Assembly (NCBI GenBank): GCA_043777755.1
Contig: JAYWHK010000167.1
Location: forward strand, 1 to 9,318
Direction of reading: 5' to 3'
Origin: CANHEE01 sp043777755
Lineage (GTDB): Bacteria; Bacteroidota; Bacteroidia; Chitinophagales; Saprospiraceae
Length of the DNA stretch: 9,318 nucleotides
Part shown: piece by piece, positions 1-5,834 of the stretch
Layout of the letters: the number at the start of each line of letters is the position of its first letter
Numbering within the stretch: the stretch's first letter is position 1
Notes under the pieces: generated by a model
Told to the model about the DNA's origin: nothing
The model's database searches: none
What the model saw: the letters and a program-made list of their open reading frames with translations, nothing else
Program-made: the position numbers and the translations under genes

Positions 1-43
1 GTCGATGGTCGCTAAGACTTAAAAAACTGTTTGTTAATTGCAT
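1..43 (-). CDS. 5' end of an ORF leaving the window, possibly an ISAs1-type transposase
   Basis: An ATG at 43 on the minus strand opens a frame with no stop to the window edge. It reads M-Q-L-T-N-S-F-L-S-L-S-D-H-R. A Bacteroidota-type -7 box (TATCTTTG, 62-69) lies about 18 bases upstream, giving a very short leader. ISAs1/H-repeat transposases commonly begin with a short segment of the form F..l.D.R, so a transposase is a reasonable guess, helped by the IS-like terminus just upstream. Fourteen residues cannot establish the family. Confidence 0.35.
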   Translation of the reverse strand, partial: MQLTNSFLSLSDHR

Positions 44-61
44 GCCAAATTTAATTTTTCG

Positions 62-69
62 CAAAGATA
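62..69 (-). promoter_or_regulatory. Bacteroidota -7 promoter box (TATCTTTG) for the ORF starting at 43
   Basis: On the minus strand this is an exact TAnnTTTG match. Transcription would begin roughly 7 bases downstream and leave a leader of about 10-15 bases before the ATG. No clear TTTG/TTG -33 element is visible at the expected distance, so the call rests on the -7 box and its position. Confidence 0.4.
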
Positions 70-77
70 ATACTTTA

Positions 78-758
78 TTAGAACTTTACAGCCCTGGTGG
101 CTGTCTGAGAAGTCTGACCATTCGACCATTTATAAGCGTAAGGCATTTGCCCGCCTGAAGCGGTAACTGTTGCAGAACCATTGTTTCCGCCATTACAAAC
201 GACATCTGCCTTTGAAACGGTAGCACTTACAGGAGTTACTGGACTACTCAAAACCGTTGAGAATGAACCATTTGTCACTTTATCGCCTGTATCTTTTCCA
301 TTTCCGTTGCAATTTGCTGTTGAATAATAAAAATTGATAGCGTTGTTTGTCAAACTCGCTGGAGCTGTCCATTTAAAAGTCCAAGACGCATTGGCAGCGG
401 AAGGCGTACTTTGCCGAGCATAATTTCTGCCATTTGCCGCCGTGAGATTAACTCCAGCACCAGGCACTGAAAATGACCCACAATTGCTATTGTTTCCATC
501 TAAACAAGTCAATTGAAAACCATTTTTTACAGCGTTTGAAGTAACGCCCAAGGTAACGGTATAGGTTTGCCCAGGCACTACGGGATTAGGAACACCCATC
601 AAGGTAGGTGTTGCTGTATAAGCACCTCCACTATGACAACTGCCGCAAGATATTTCGCCAGGAGCTGACGAATTTCCTGTAGGTGGATTTTTAGGGTCAA
701 GACTCATTAATGACAACGAGCCAAATAAAACAAGCATAAAGTAAAAGTAACGTTTCAT
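78..758 (-). CDS. Secreted CxxCH / choice-of-anchor V (reeler-like) protein with a truncated SprB repeat
   Basis: A 226-aa exported protein, probably the N-terminal remnant of a longer T9SS surface protein. Residues 1-18 form a signal peptide (KRY, then a hydrophobic run). A Gly/Pro-rich segment leads to C38-G-S-C41-H42, placed as in many Bacteroidota choice-of-anchor V proteins. Residues about 55-172 match that reeler-like beta domain (VPGQTYTVTL, GRNYARQ, WTFKWTAP, INFYYSTANCNGNG). Residues about 180-221 are the first part of an SprB repeat (VVCNGGNNGSATVTASGG, then PYAYKWSNGQTSQTAT). The usual continuation of the repeat (G-L-x-x-G-x-Y-x-V-x-V) and a C-terminal sorting domain are missing. 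The last five residues, RAVKF, and the stop appear to come from IS-like sequence starting at 96. The product probably still enters the periplasm but lacks the signal for crossing the outer membrane. Any role in adhesion or gliding is inferred from the repeat family only. Confidence 0.8.
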   Translation of the reverse strand: MKRYFYFMLVLFGSLSLMSLDPKNPPTGNSSAPGEISCGSCHSGGAYTATPTLMGVPNPVVPGQTYTVTLGVTSNAVKNGFQLTCLDGNNSNCGSFSVPGAGVNLTAANGRNYARQSTPSAANASWTFKWTAPASLTNNAINFYYSTANCNGNGKDTGDKVTNGSFSTVLSSPVTPVSATVSKADVVCNGGNNGSATVTASGGQMPYAYKWSNGQTSQTATRAVKF

Positions 759-837
759 ATTTGTATTCTTTTAATAAAAATAATTCAATATGTAGATATT
801 CGTTACTTGGTAGGAAATTGTTGTTTGGAAATGTCAA

Positions 838-908
838 TTAACAGTGAACAGTTAACAGTGAACAATTAATAATATTGTTCATTGTTCACTGTACGCTGTT
901 CGTTGTTT
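838..908. repeat. Palindromic array of 7-base repeats (5 + 5 units)
   Basis: The plus strand reads as five 7-base units, TTAACAG TGAACAG and then TTAACAG, TGAACAA, TTAATAA (838-872), a single T (873), and then five units in the opposite sense: ATTGTTC, ATTGTTC, ACTGTAC, GCTGTTC, GTTGTTT (874-908). The two halves pair in two registers seven bases apart: 855-866 with 881-892 (12 bp, perfect, 14-base loop), or 854-866 with 874-886 (13 bp, one mismatch, 7-base loop). It resembles the short tandemly repeated heptanucleotide elements known from cyanobacteria and other bacteria. It begins one base past the stop codon of the 1012-aa gene, so it lies in that gene's 3' end and ahead of the 226-aa gene. 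No T-run follows on the minus strand, so it is not a canonical terminator. Confidence 0.8.
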
Positions 909-909
909 C

Positions 910-3900
910 TTAAAACCTTGTCATTTCCAATAGTTTTTTCACTATACTTTGATTGTTGGCATTGGTTTGAGCATCTAAAACGATTTTTTGACCTTTGTCG
1001 ATGATAATGCTTGTTGGGTATTTTTTTACGTCAAACAATTCATTGACAGGACTTTGAGAAAGGTCATTTTCGGCACTTTGTAGGGAAATACCTTGTAGCG
1101 CATATTTTTTCATTGCTTTTTTTGCCAAAAGTCTATCAAGATCAGTATTGATATTGATAAATTGAATGTCTTGATTTTTTGAAAAAATAGCGTTTCGTTT
1201 TTTCAAGTTCTTCATAATCGTATCAATTCCAGCGATTTGACTGTTCCAAAAATCAATTACCACAATCTTTTTTTCAAAATCAGCCAATTTTATTTTTTCA
1301 TCTTTGGCATTTTTTAAAGAAAAAGAAGGAGCAAATGAGCCGTTTTGTGCGTTGTGCGCCTGATAAGGTGTTTTTATCATGTCATTCAAAACAGGATATG
1401 GATTTGTACTGACAAATTCTTGTAAAGTATTCCATTTTTCAACACTCATTTTATCGTTCAAGTTTTCCCGTAAAGTGTTGGATTTTAGGTATTTAAGTGT
1501 TTTTTCTCCAAAAATAAGTCCAGCGTTGTCTTTATTTTCAGCTTTGAAAAGATTGTATTCGTTGATAAAATTTCGGTACTGTTCGCTGCCCAAAAGCGCA
1601 TCGTTTTGAACTTCGAGGTTGTCTAAAAAAGATAAAAACTGCTTGTCATTTGGTTTTTTTGCTCGATAATATTTCAAGTAATTTGTAGCGTTCCAGTAGG
1701 TGATGTCAGCATCAGCCAAAATCGTGAATTGTGCTGTAAATTTATTGGCATTGCTAAAAGAATCCAAAAGTATTTTCTTATTTTTCTTTGCATTTTCCAT
1801 AAATGCTTTAAAATTTTCGCTATCTTTTTGTTGCGCTTCAGGTATTTTTTGCTCAATTTGTTGAAAAAGAACTTCTGAGGCTTGTTGATAAGCTACCGTT
1901 TCTGCACCTTTTCCTTTACAAACGAAGGTGTTTTGAGTATTTTTTTCAAAATACAAGCTGTCGTTAGGCTCTAAAAACAAAGGAATACGTTGCGTTCCGA
2001 TGACTAAAACTGCCCGTATTGGTTCACTGATTTTTGTTTCAAAACGAAAATCTTTTTTCTTAAAAAAGCCATTTTTGATGGTTTGTGGTTGAATCGTTCT
2101 GCTCGAATTTGTCAAAATATTCGGGTACAAATAAAGTTGAATGTTGAGTTGTTCGCTTAGTTTTTTTCTACCAAAAAGAATAACAGGCGCAAGGTTGTAC
2201 TGCACTTCGGGAAACTTTACTTCTTTAGTTTTTACAATGCTTTCTGAGCGATTCGACGCTCTATCTTTTTCCAAATTTTCCAGTGTTTCACTTGAAATTT
2301 CTTTCTCCAACAATTTAAATTGTAGCGGTTCGGGAATTTCAAAATTCACTTTGTAGCGAGAAACCATGCGATAAGTGCTGTTTAATGCCAAAGAGTCTAA
2401 GAAATAAAGACGTTCTGCTTTTTCATAGAATTTTTTTAGACTACTCGAAAAATTACCGTTTGTACATTCTTTTTGATAGCGATTAAAAGTTTCTTTGTGT
2501 TTTTCTTTGCCGTCGTACTCGATTTTTTCTTTCAAAGATTGAGCCATAGCATAGTAAAGAGGCTCGCCAGAAAGGTAATATTCCAGCTCGTCAAACGAAG
2601 TTCGAGAAGGTTTTGTAATCAATATTTTTTGGTCAATGAACGCTTTTTTCTTTTGAAAAGAAGTTAATCCGACCAAACTCGACCAGCCAATGATGCCTTT
2701 GTTGGTGCGAATTTTTAGGCTCGGTGCGGAATAATACGTATCGTGTTCGTACTGCGAATGATTCGTGATTGTCCGCTGATTCAGTGGCGTACAATCCTCG
2801 TCTTTTGACAACAAACGATAGGCATTAAAAAATGGTTCGTCAGGATCAACGACCATTCGAAGCGAATCAAAAACATTTCGGTAGCGAATCACATCTCTAA
2901 AAGAACTAATGTCGTAATTTTCAACCTCTAAATTTTGATTTTGCTTTGAAAAGCTTTGTACATCACGTAAACCTTCACATTTAAACCAGCCCGTTACGCC
3001 ATCGGTGCTTATTCCGTGCAAGCGATAAGCGATTTTCTCACCATTTTCATTTGGATAAGTAAGCGCTTCTTTGACGATGATATTTGTGCCTTTCCAAATT
3101 TTTCCGATGGGTTGATTTCGGCATTTTTCATCTGGAAAAATGTCAATAGATGGCGCAGCAACGTTCAAAATTCGCTGACGAGAAGCCAAACCTTTTGAAA
3201 ATGCTTTGTTTTCTAAACGAAAGTTAGCGTATAATTTTAAAAAATTCCGATAATAAATATGCGGCATTGCCGCTTCATTATTGATTTGAATTTCGTCCAA
3301 AAAAGTATAAAAATCATCTGGAATATAATAGTGTTCGTTGGTCAAAATACTCAAATGCTCGTCGTAGTAACGCATCAAATAGTAGGCTCGCCAGTAATTT
3401 ATTTCGGCTTCGAGGTAAGTTTTGAACGCTGTACTAAAAGTATTTTTTTTAGATTCATCGTAAGCGTGATAAATTTTCCATTTTTTTGAAAAAACATCGT
3501 CCACCCAAATTTTATAGTCGGCAGCATTTGAATTGTATAGTTTTTTCAAGACCGCTTTGTGGCTGATTGGGATAAATTCTTGACGAAATTGTGCTAAAAA
3601 AATATTATGCGCACTTCCTTTTCCTTTGATAATCAAATCATTAGGAAAAATATCGCCATCTATTTCAACTTCTAATTGGTCGTTGGGTTCTATGAAAAAC
3701 TCAAAATTTCTAAAGTCGTGGACAAGTTTCAGTACCGTAGGTTTTGTGATGTCCAACTTATAGATAAGCGTTTCATTTGTATTGATTGCAAAAGATTCTT
3801 CGCTTTCTTTTTCAAAAAGCAAATCTGTTTTTTTTATAATTTGGATATTTGGCGCATTTGGGTGAATCACCTTGATGGCAATCGTCGTTTGGGCAAATAA

Positions 3901-3948
3901 ATTTGTAACTAAAAAGAGTAAAATGGCTGTAGTGAGGTATCTTCTCAT
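910..3948 (-). CDS. Exported two-module DUF4369-like protein with SH3-like segments and a cysteine-less TlpA-type thioredoxin domain
   Basis: A 1012-aa protein from the ATG at 3948; a TTG three codons upstream is open but less likely, because the signal peptide (MRRYLTT... ending in NLFAQ, residues 1-20) fits the ATG. Module A (about 22-250) and module B (about 595-808) are internal copies: EPND at 87-90 and 660-663, KGKG at 108-111 and 678-681, INYW/ITYW, YYRNF/QYRNF, and RLENK/KAENK. Between them, residues about 259-332 and 365-430 look like two SH3-like repeats (GWFKCEGL, GWSSLVGL), followed by a charged helical stretch. Residues about 872-1012 are a TlpA/AhpC-type domain (APSFSL, VVIDFW, then a KYPTS cis-Pro region and IIIDKGQ). 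The WCxxC site reads W-N-S-Q-I-A-G-I, so both cysteines are isoleucine and disulfide chemistry is not expected. Relatives with active sites work in periplasmic thiol redox. Here a scaffold or binding role is more likely; the exact function is unknown. Confidence 0.85.
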   Translation of the reverse strand: MRRYLTTAILLFLVTNLFAQTTIAIKVIHPNAPNIQIIKKTDLLFEKESEESFAINTNETLIYKLDITKPTVLKLVHDFRNFEFFIEPNDQLEVEIDGDIFPNDLIIKGKGSAHNIFLAQFRQEFIPISHKAVLKKLYNSNAADYKIWVDDVFSKKWKIYHAYDESKKNTFSTAFKTYLEAEINYWRAYYLMRYYDEHLSILTNEHYYIPDDFYTFLDEIQINNEAAMPHIYYRNFLKLYANFRLENKAFSKGLASRQRILNVAAPSIDIFPDEKCRNQPIGKIWKGTNIIVKEALTYPNENGEKIAYRLHGISTDGVTGWFKCEGLRDVQSFSKQNQNLEVENYDISSFRDVIRYRNVFDSLRMVVDPDEPFFNAYRLLSKDEDCTPLNQRTITNHSQYEHDTYYSAPSLKIRTNKGIIGWSSLVGLTSFQKKKAFIDQKILITKPSRTSFDELEYYLSGEPLYYAMAQSLKEKIEYDGKEKHKETFNRYQKECTNGNFSSSLKKFYEKAERLYFLDSLALNSTYRMVSRYKVNFEIPEPLQFKLLEKEISSETLENLEKDRASNRSESIVKTKEVKFPEVQYNLAPVILFGRKKLSEQLNIQLYLYPNILTNSSRTIQPQTIKNGFFKKKDFRFETKISEPIRAVLVIGTQRIPLFLEPNDSLYFEKNTQNTFVCKGKGAETVAYQQASEVLFQQIEQKIPEAQQKDSENFKAFMENAKKNKKILLDSFSNANKFTAQFTILADADITYWNATNYLKYYRAKKPNDKQFLSFLDNLEVQNDALLGSEQYRNFINEYNLFKAENKDNAGLIFGEKTLKYLKSNTLRENLNDKMSVEKWNTLQEFVSTNPYPVLNDMIKTPYQAHNAQNGSFAPSFSLKNAKDEKIKLADFEKKIVVIDFWNSQIAGIDTIMKNLKKRNAIFSKNQDIQFININTDLDRLLAKKAMKKYALQGISLQSAENDLSQSPVNELFDVKKYPTSIIIDKGQKIVLDAQTNANNQSIVKKLLEMTRF

Positions 3949-4030
3949 AAATATCAATAATTTTATAGCTTAAAAATGGGGTAATGTAATATTTTGTGGT
4001 GAAGAAATTTTATGAAATAAAAATTTGACA

Positions 4031-4060
4031 CAATGTAATAACTCATTTTGTATTTACAAA
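4031..4060 (-). promoter_or_regulatory. Weak candidate promoter for the 1012-aa gene
   Basis: On the minus strand TTTG (4057-4060) is followed after 19 bases by TACATTG (4031-4037), an imperfect version of the TAnnTTTG box. Initiation here would leave a leader of about 75 bases. Other A/T-rich near matches occur in the same stretch, so the assignment is tentative. Confidence 0.25.
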
Positions 4061-4111
4061 TATTTATAAAAAAAAACATACATAAAATATATAATTTATT
4101 TTTTTTAATAT

Positions 4112-4141
4112 AAAAAAGAGAGAAAATAAAATCTCTTTTTT
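4112..4141. repeat. Perfect 10-bp inverted repeat, hairpin with A and T tracts
   Basis: AAAAAAGAGA (4112-4121) and TCTCTTTTTT (4132-4141) are exact inverted copies around a 10-base A-rich loop. The outer six bases are pure A and T, so the stem is weak apart from the GAGA/TCTC core. It has terminator-like form on both strands but follows no annotated gene on either. Confidence 0.55.
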
Positions 4142-4157
4142 GTAAGGAATGGAAATT

Positions 4158-4210
4158 AAATAAAAGCGCATTTTAAGTTGTATTTTGACGATTATTATGC
4201 GCTTTTATTT
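4158..4210. repeat. Perfect 14-bp inverted repeat with GCGC core
   Basis: AAATAAAAGCGCAT (4158-4171) and ATGCGCTTTTATTT (4197-4210) are exact inverted copies separated by 25 bases. On the plus strand the right arm runs into a T-run (to 4214), which is terminator-like. The long spacer would also fit a protein-binding palindrome. No gene end lies just upstream on either strand. Confidence 0.6.
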
Positions 4211-4259
4211 TTTTCGTATTCCTAACTGTTTAGCGTCTAAAAAAATCGAAGATTTTTTA

Positions 4260-4360
4260 TTTTTACCACGGAGAAACGGAGGTCACGGAGGCAAAAAAAT
4301 TAGCCTTCGGCTAATTTTTTTGTCACACTCTCTGTGTTCTCTGTTTCTCCGTGGTAAAAA
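4260..4360. repeat. MITE/REP-like palindromic element with ACGGAG subrepeats
   Basis: Perfect 18-bp terminal inverted repeats (4260-4277 and 4343-4360, TTTTTACCACGGAGAAAC and its complement) enclose imperfect arms built from short ACGGAG / CTCTGT units. The right arm is about seven bases longer than the left. At the centre lies a separate perfect 14-bp hairpin. Elements with CCACGGAG/CTCCGTGG ends are, as I recall, dispersed in intergenic regions of many Bacteroidota and other genomes. No coding capacity is present, so any movement would have to be driven in trans. Confidence 0.65.
4292..4322 (+). terminator. Rho-independent-terminator-like hairpin in the centre of the palindromic element
   Basis: CAAAAAAATTAGCC (4292-4305) pairs perfectly with GGCTAATTTTTTTG (4309-4322) across the three-base loop TTC. 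An AGCC/GGCT core flanked by seven A and seven T bases has the form of a bidirectional intrinsic terminator. It lies inside a divergent intergenic region, so it ends no annotated gene. It could insulate the two divergent promoters or end an unannotated short transcript. Confidence 0.5.
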
Positions 4361-4486
4361 ATTGCAAAAGTGGTAAATAGTTACCTTTTTTTATAATAAA
4401 TTTTCTTAACATACGTTAAAGAAATACAAACGAGTAGCCGAACCAATTTTATTAAACGTTATTTATAAAATCATACAAATATGAAT

Positions 4487-4494
4487 TACCTTTG
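4487..4494 (+). promoter_or_regulatory. -7 promoter box (TACCTTTG) for the glycosyltransferase gene
   Basis: This is an exact TAnnTTTG match on the plus strand. It would start transcription near 4500, about 55 bases before the ATG at 4555. The -33 region is A/T-rich without a clear TTTG. Its position supports this box as the promoter of the glycosyltransferase gene and perhaps of the genes behind it. Confidence 0.55.
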
Positions 4495-4554
4495 TAGCCT
4501 TTTTATAAAAACGTTGTGCATCAAAACAAACGCATTAACGGACTTACGCTCTAC

Positions 4555-5787
4555 ATGAAGATACTTCAACTTTGTAAAAAATTTCCATATCCACTCAAAG
4601 ACGGTGAAGCGATTGCGGTCACTTATTTGAGTCGTGCATTGCATGAATTAGGCTGTGAAGTAAGCCTTTTGGCAATGAATACTTCCAAGCATTACGTTGA
4701 TACGGACAATCTTCCTCGTCAATTCAATCACTATAAAAAAATATTTACGAGCTTTGTGGACAATAGAGTCAAGCCTTTTGACGCTTTTGTAAATCTCTTT
4801 TCTGAAGAATCTTACAACATTAGCCGCTTTGTAACTGATGGTTATAAAAAGCAGTTAATCAACCTTTTAGAGCGAGAAGATTACGATGTTATCCAATTGG
4901 AAACCTTGTATTTAGCTCCTTACATTCCGATTATTCGCCAATATTCTACTGCAAAAATCGTGATGCGAAGCCACAATATAGAGCATGAAATTTGGGAAAG
5001 ATTGAGCGTTAATGCGACAAATCTTTTAAAAAAATGGTATTTGACTTACCTGACCAAAAAACTTAAACGTTTTGAATTGGCGCAACTCTCTCAATACGAT
5101 GCTATGCTTGCGATTACGCAACGTGACCTGACTTTTAGCCAAAAATTAGGGTACAATAAGCCAGCGATTGTTGTTCCGATTGGACTTGACATCAGTTATT
5201 ACACCGCCGACAATTCTTGTTACCGCAGTCCGTTGAAACTTTCCTTTATTGGTTCATTGGATTGGCAACCGAATATTGAAGGTTTGACTTGGTTTTTGGA
5301 CAACGTTTGGGACGATATTACAAAGGCTTTACCAGAAGTAGAATTTCATATTGCAGGTCGAAATACACCTGATTGGTTGAAGAATTTGAAAAAGAAAAAC
5401 GTTTTTATACATGGAGAAGTACCTGATGCTCAGGAGTTTATCAATAAATTCCCGCTGATGATTGTTCCGCTTTTGAGTGGCGGAGGTATGCGTGCCAAGA
5501 TTTTGGAAGGCATGGCTCTGGGAAAAGTGATTTTGTCCACGAGCATTGGATTGGAAGGGATAAATGCAGAACATGAGGAACACGTTTTGGTAGCTGATAC
5601 ACCTGCCGAATTTGTTGCGTCACTGATAGAATACCAAGAATTGGACAAACTTTTGGCGATTGGTCAGCGAGCGCAAGTTTTTACTGCAAAAAATTATGAC
5701 AACTACGAAATCGCCAAAAAAGTATTGACTTTTTATAGACATTTGTGTGGTATGAAAGTCGAAAAACGGATTGCTGTTAATGCGTAA
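4555..5787 (+). CDS. GT4-type (GT-B fold) glycosyltransferase
   Basis: A 410-aa cytoplasmic glycosyltransferase, full length for the family. I chose the ATG at 4555 because MKILQLCKKFPYP is the usual N-terminus. A GTG 13 codons upstream (4516) is in frame but adds a polar extension and sits only about 16 bases after the predicted transcription start. N-terminal domain: KDGEAIAVTYLSRAL (about 15-29, acceptor side) and RSHNIEHEIWERL (138-150). C-terminal nucleotide-sugar domain: FIGSLDWQPN (231-240), IAGR (266-269), and SGGGMRAKILEGMALGK (308-324) followed by GLEGI. The second glutamate of the EX7E motif is kept (E318) and the first is replaced by glycine, which is common in this subgroup. It probably transfers a sugar from a nucleotide donor in lipopolysaccharide, capsule or other surface-glycan synthesis; donor and acceptor cannot be read from sequence. 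No other glycan genes are in the window. Confidence 0.9.
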   Translation: MKILQLCKKFPYPLKDGEAIAVTYLSRALHELGCEVSLLAMNTSKHYVDTDNLPRQFNHYKKIFTSFVDNRVKPFDAFVNLFSEESYNISRFVTDGYKKQLINLLEREDYDVIQLETLYLAPYIPIIRQYSTAKIVMRSHNIEHEIWERLSVNATNLLKKWYLTYLTKKLKRFELAQLSQYDAMLAITQRDLTFSQKLGYNKPAIVVPIGLDISYYTADNSCYRSPLKLSFIGSLDWQPNIEGLTWFLDNVWDDITKALPEVEFHIAGRNTPDWLKNLKKKNVFIHGEVPDAQEFINKFPLMIVPLLSGGGMRAKILEGMALGKVILSTSIGLEGINAEHEEHVLVADTPAEFVASLIEYQELDKLLAIGQRAQVFTAKNYDNYEIAKKVLTFYRHLCGMKVEKRIAVNA

Positions 5788-5794
5788 GTTATAA

Positions 5795-5834
5795 TTTCAT
5801 CGTATCTTTCGCCCTAAAATATTTTACGATGAAA
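5795..5834 (+). promoter_or_regulatory. Perfect 10-bp inverted repeat covering the start codon of the FG-GAP gene
   Basis: TTTCATCGTA (5795-5804) and TACGATGAAA (5825-5834) are exact inverted copies around a 20-base loop. The right arm contains the ATG at 5829-5831. In RNA that reads through from the glycosyltransferase gene, the start codon would lie inside the stem. A near-consensus -7 box, TATCTTTC, lies at 5803-5810, so RNA started from it (near 5816) would lack the left arm and leave the start codon free. Confidence 0.45.

Larger units (their letters stand above)
1..96 (-). mobile_element. Left end of a probable insertion sequence (ISAs1-like?), cut by the window edge
   Basis: On the minus strand the SprB-repeat coding sequence of the neighbouring gene stops matching its family pattern at position 96. 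From there the sequence reads CAGGGCTGTAAAG, which looks like an IS terminus, followed by a TAnnTTTG promoter box (62-69) and a new ATG (43) whose frame stays open to the window edge. About 50 bases between terminus and start codon is a normal IS layout. The CAGGGCTGT end and the Asp-His-Arg near the start of the ORF recall ISAs1-family elements, but this rests on memory and 14 codons only. The right end, its inverted repeat and any target-site duplication lie outside the window. The alternative is a simple deletion or rearrangement junction. Confidence 0.45.

Noticed and set aside
838..908. CRISPR array
   Set aside because: The units are 7 bases long without spacers and are arranged as an inverted pair, which is a tandem heptamer palindrome and not a CRISPR.
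910..1300. An active TlpA-type thiol-disulfide oxidoreductase domain at the C-terminus of the 1012-aa protein
   Set aside because: The fold landmarks are present, but both cysteines of the WCxxC site are isoleucine, so a redox activity is not supported.
1379..3900. Several open frames of 60-76 codons opposite the 1012-aa gene
   Set aside because: They are antisense shadows without start signals or recognisable domains, and the minus-strand frame is strongly supported by its internal duplication.
3949..3957. TTG start three codons upstream for the 1012-aa protein
   Set aside because: The ATG at 3948 gives a standard signal peptide beginning M-R-R, and TTG starts are rare; the extension adds nothing.
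4185..4376. Small plus-strand ORF of 63 codons in the divergent intergenic region
   Set aside because: It reads straight through the palindromic element, has no promoter or ribosome site of its own, and its composition follows the repeat.
4516..4554. GTG start giving a 423-aa glycosyltransferase
   Set aside because: The extra 13 residues are polar and not typical; the family's usual N-terminus starts exactly at the ATG at 4555, and the upstream GTG is very close to the predicted transcription start.
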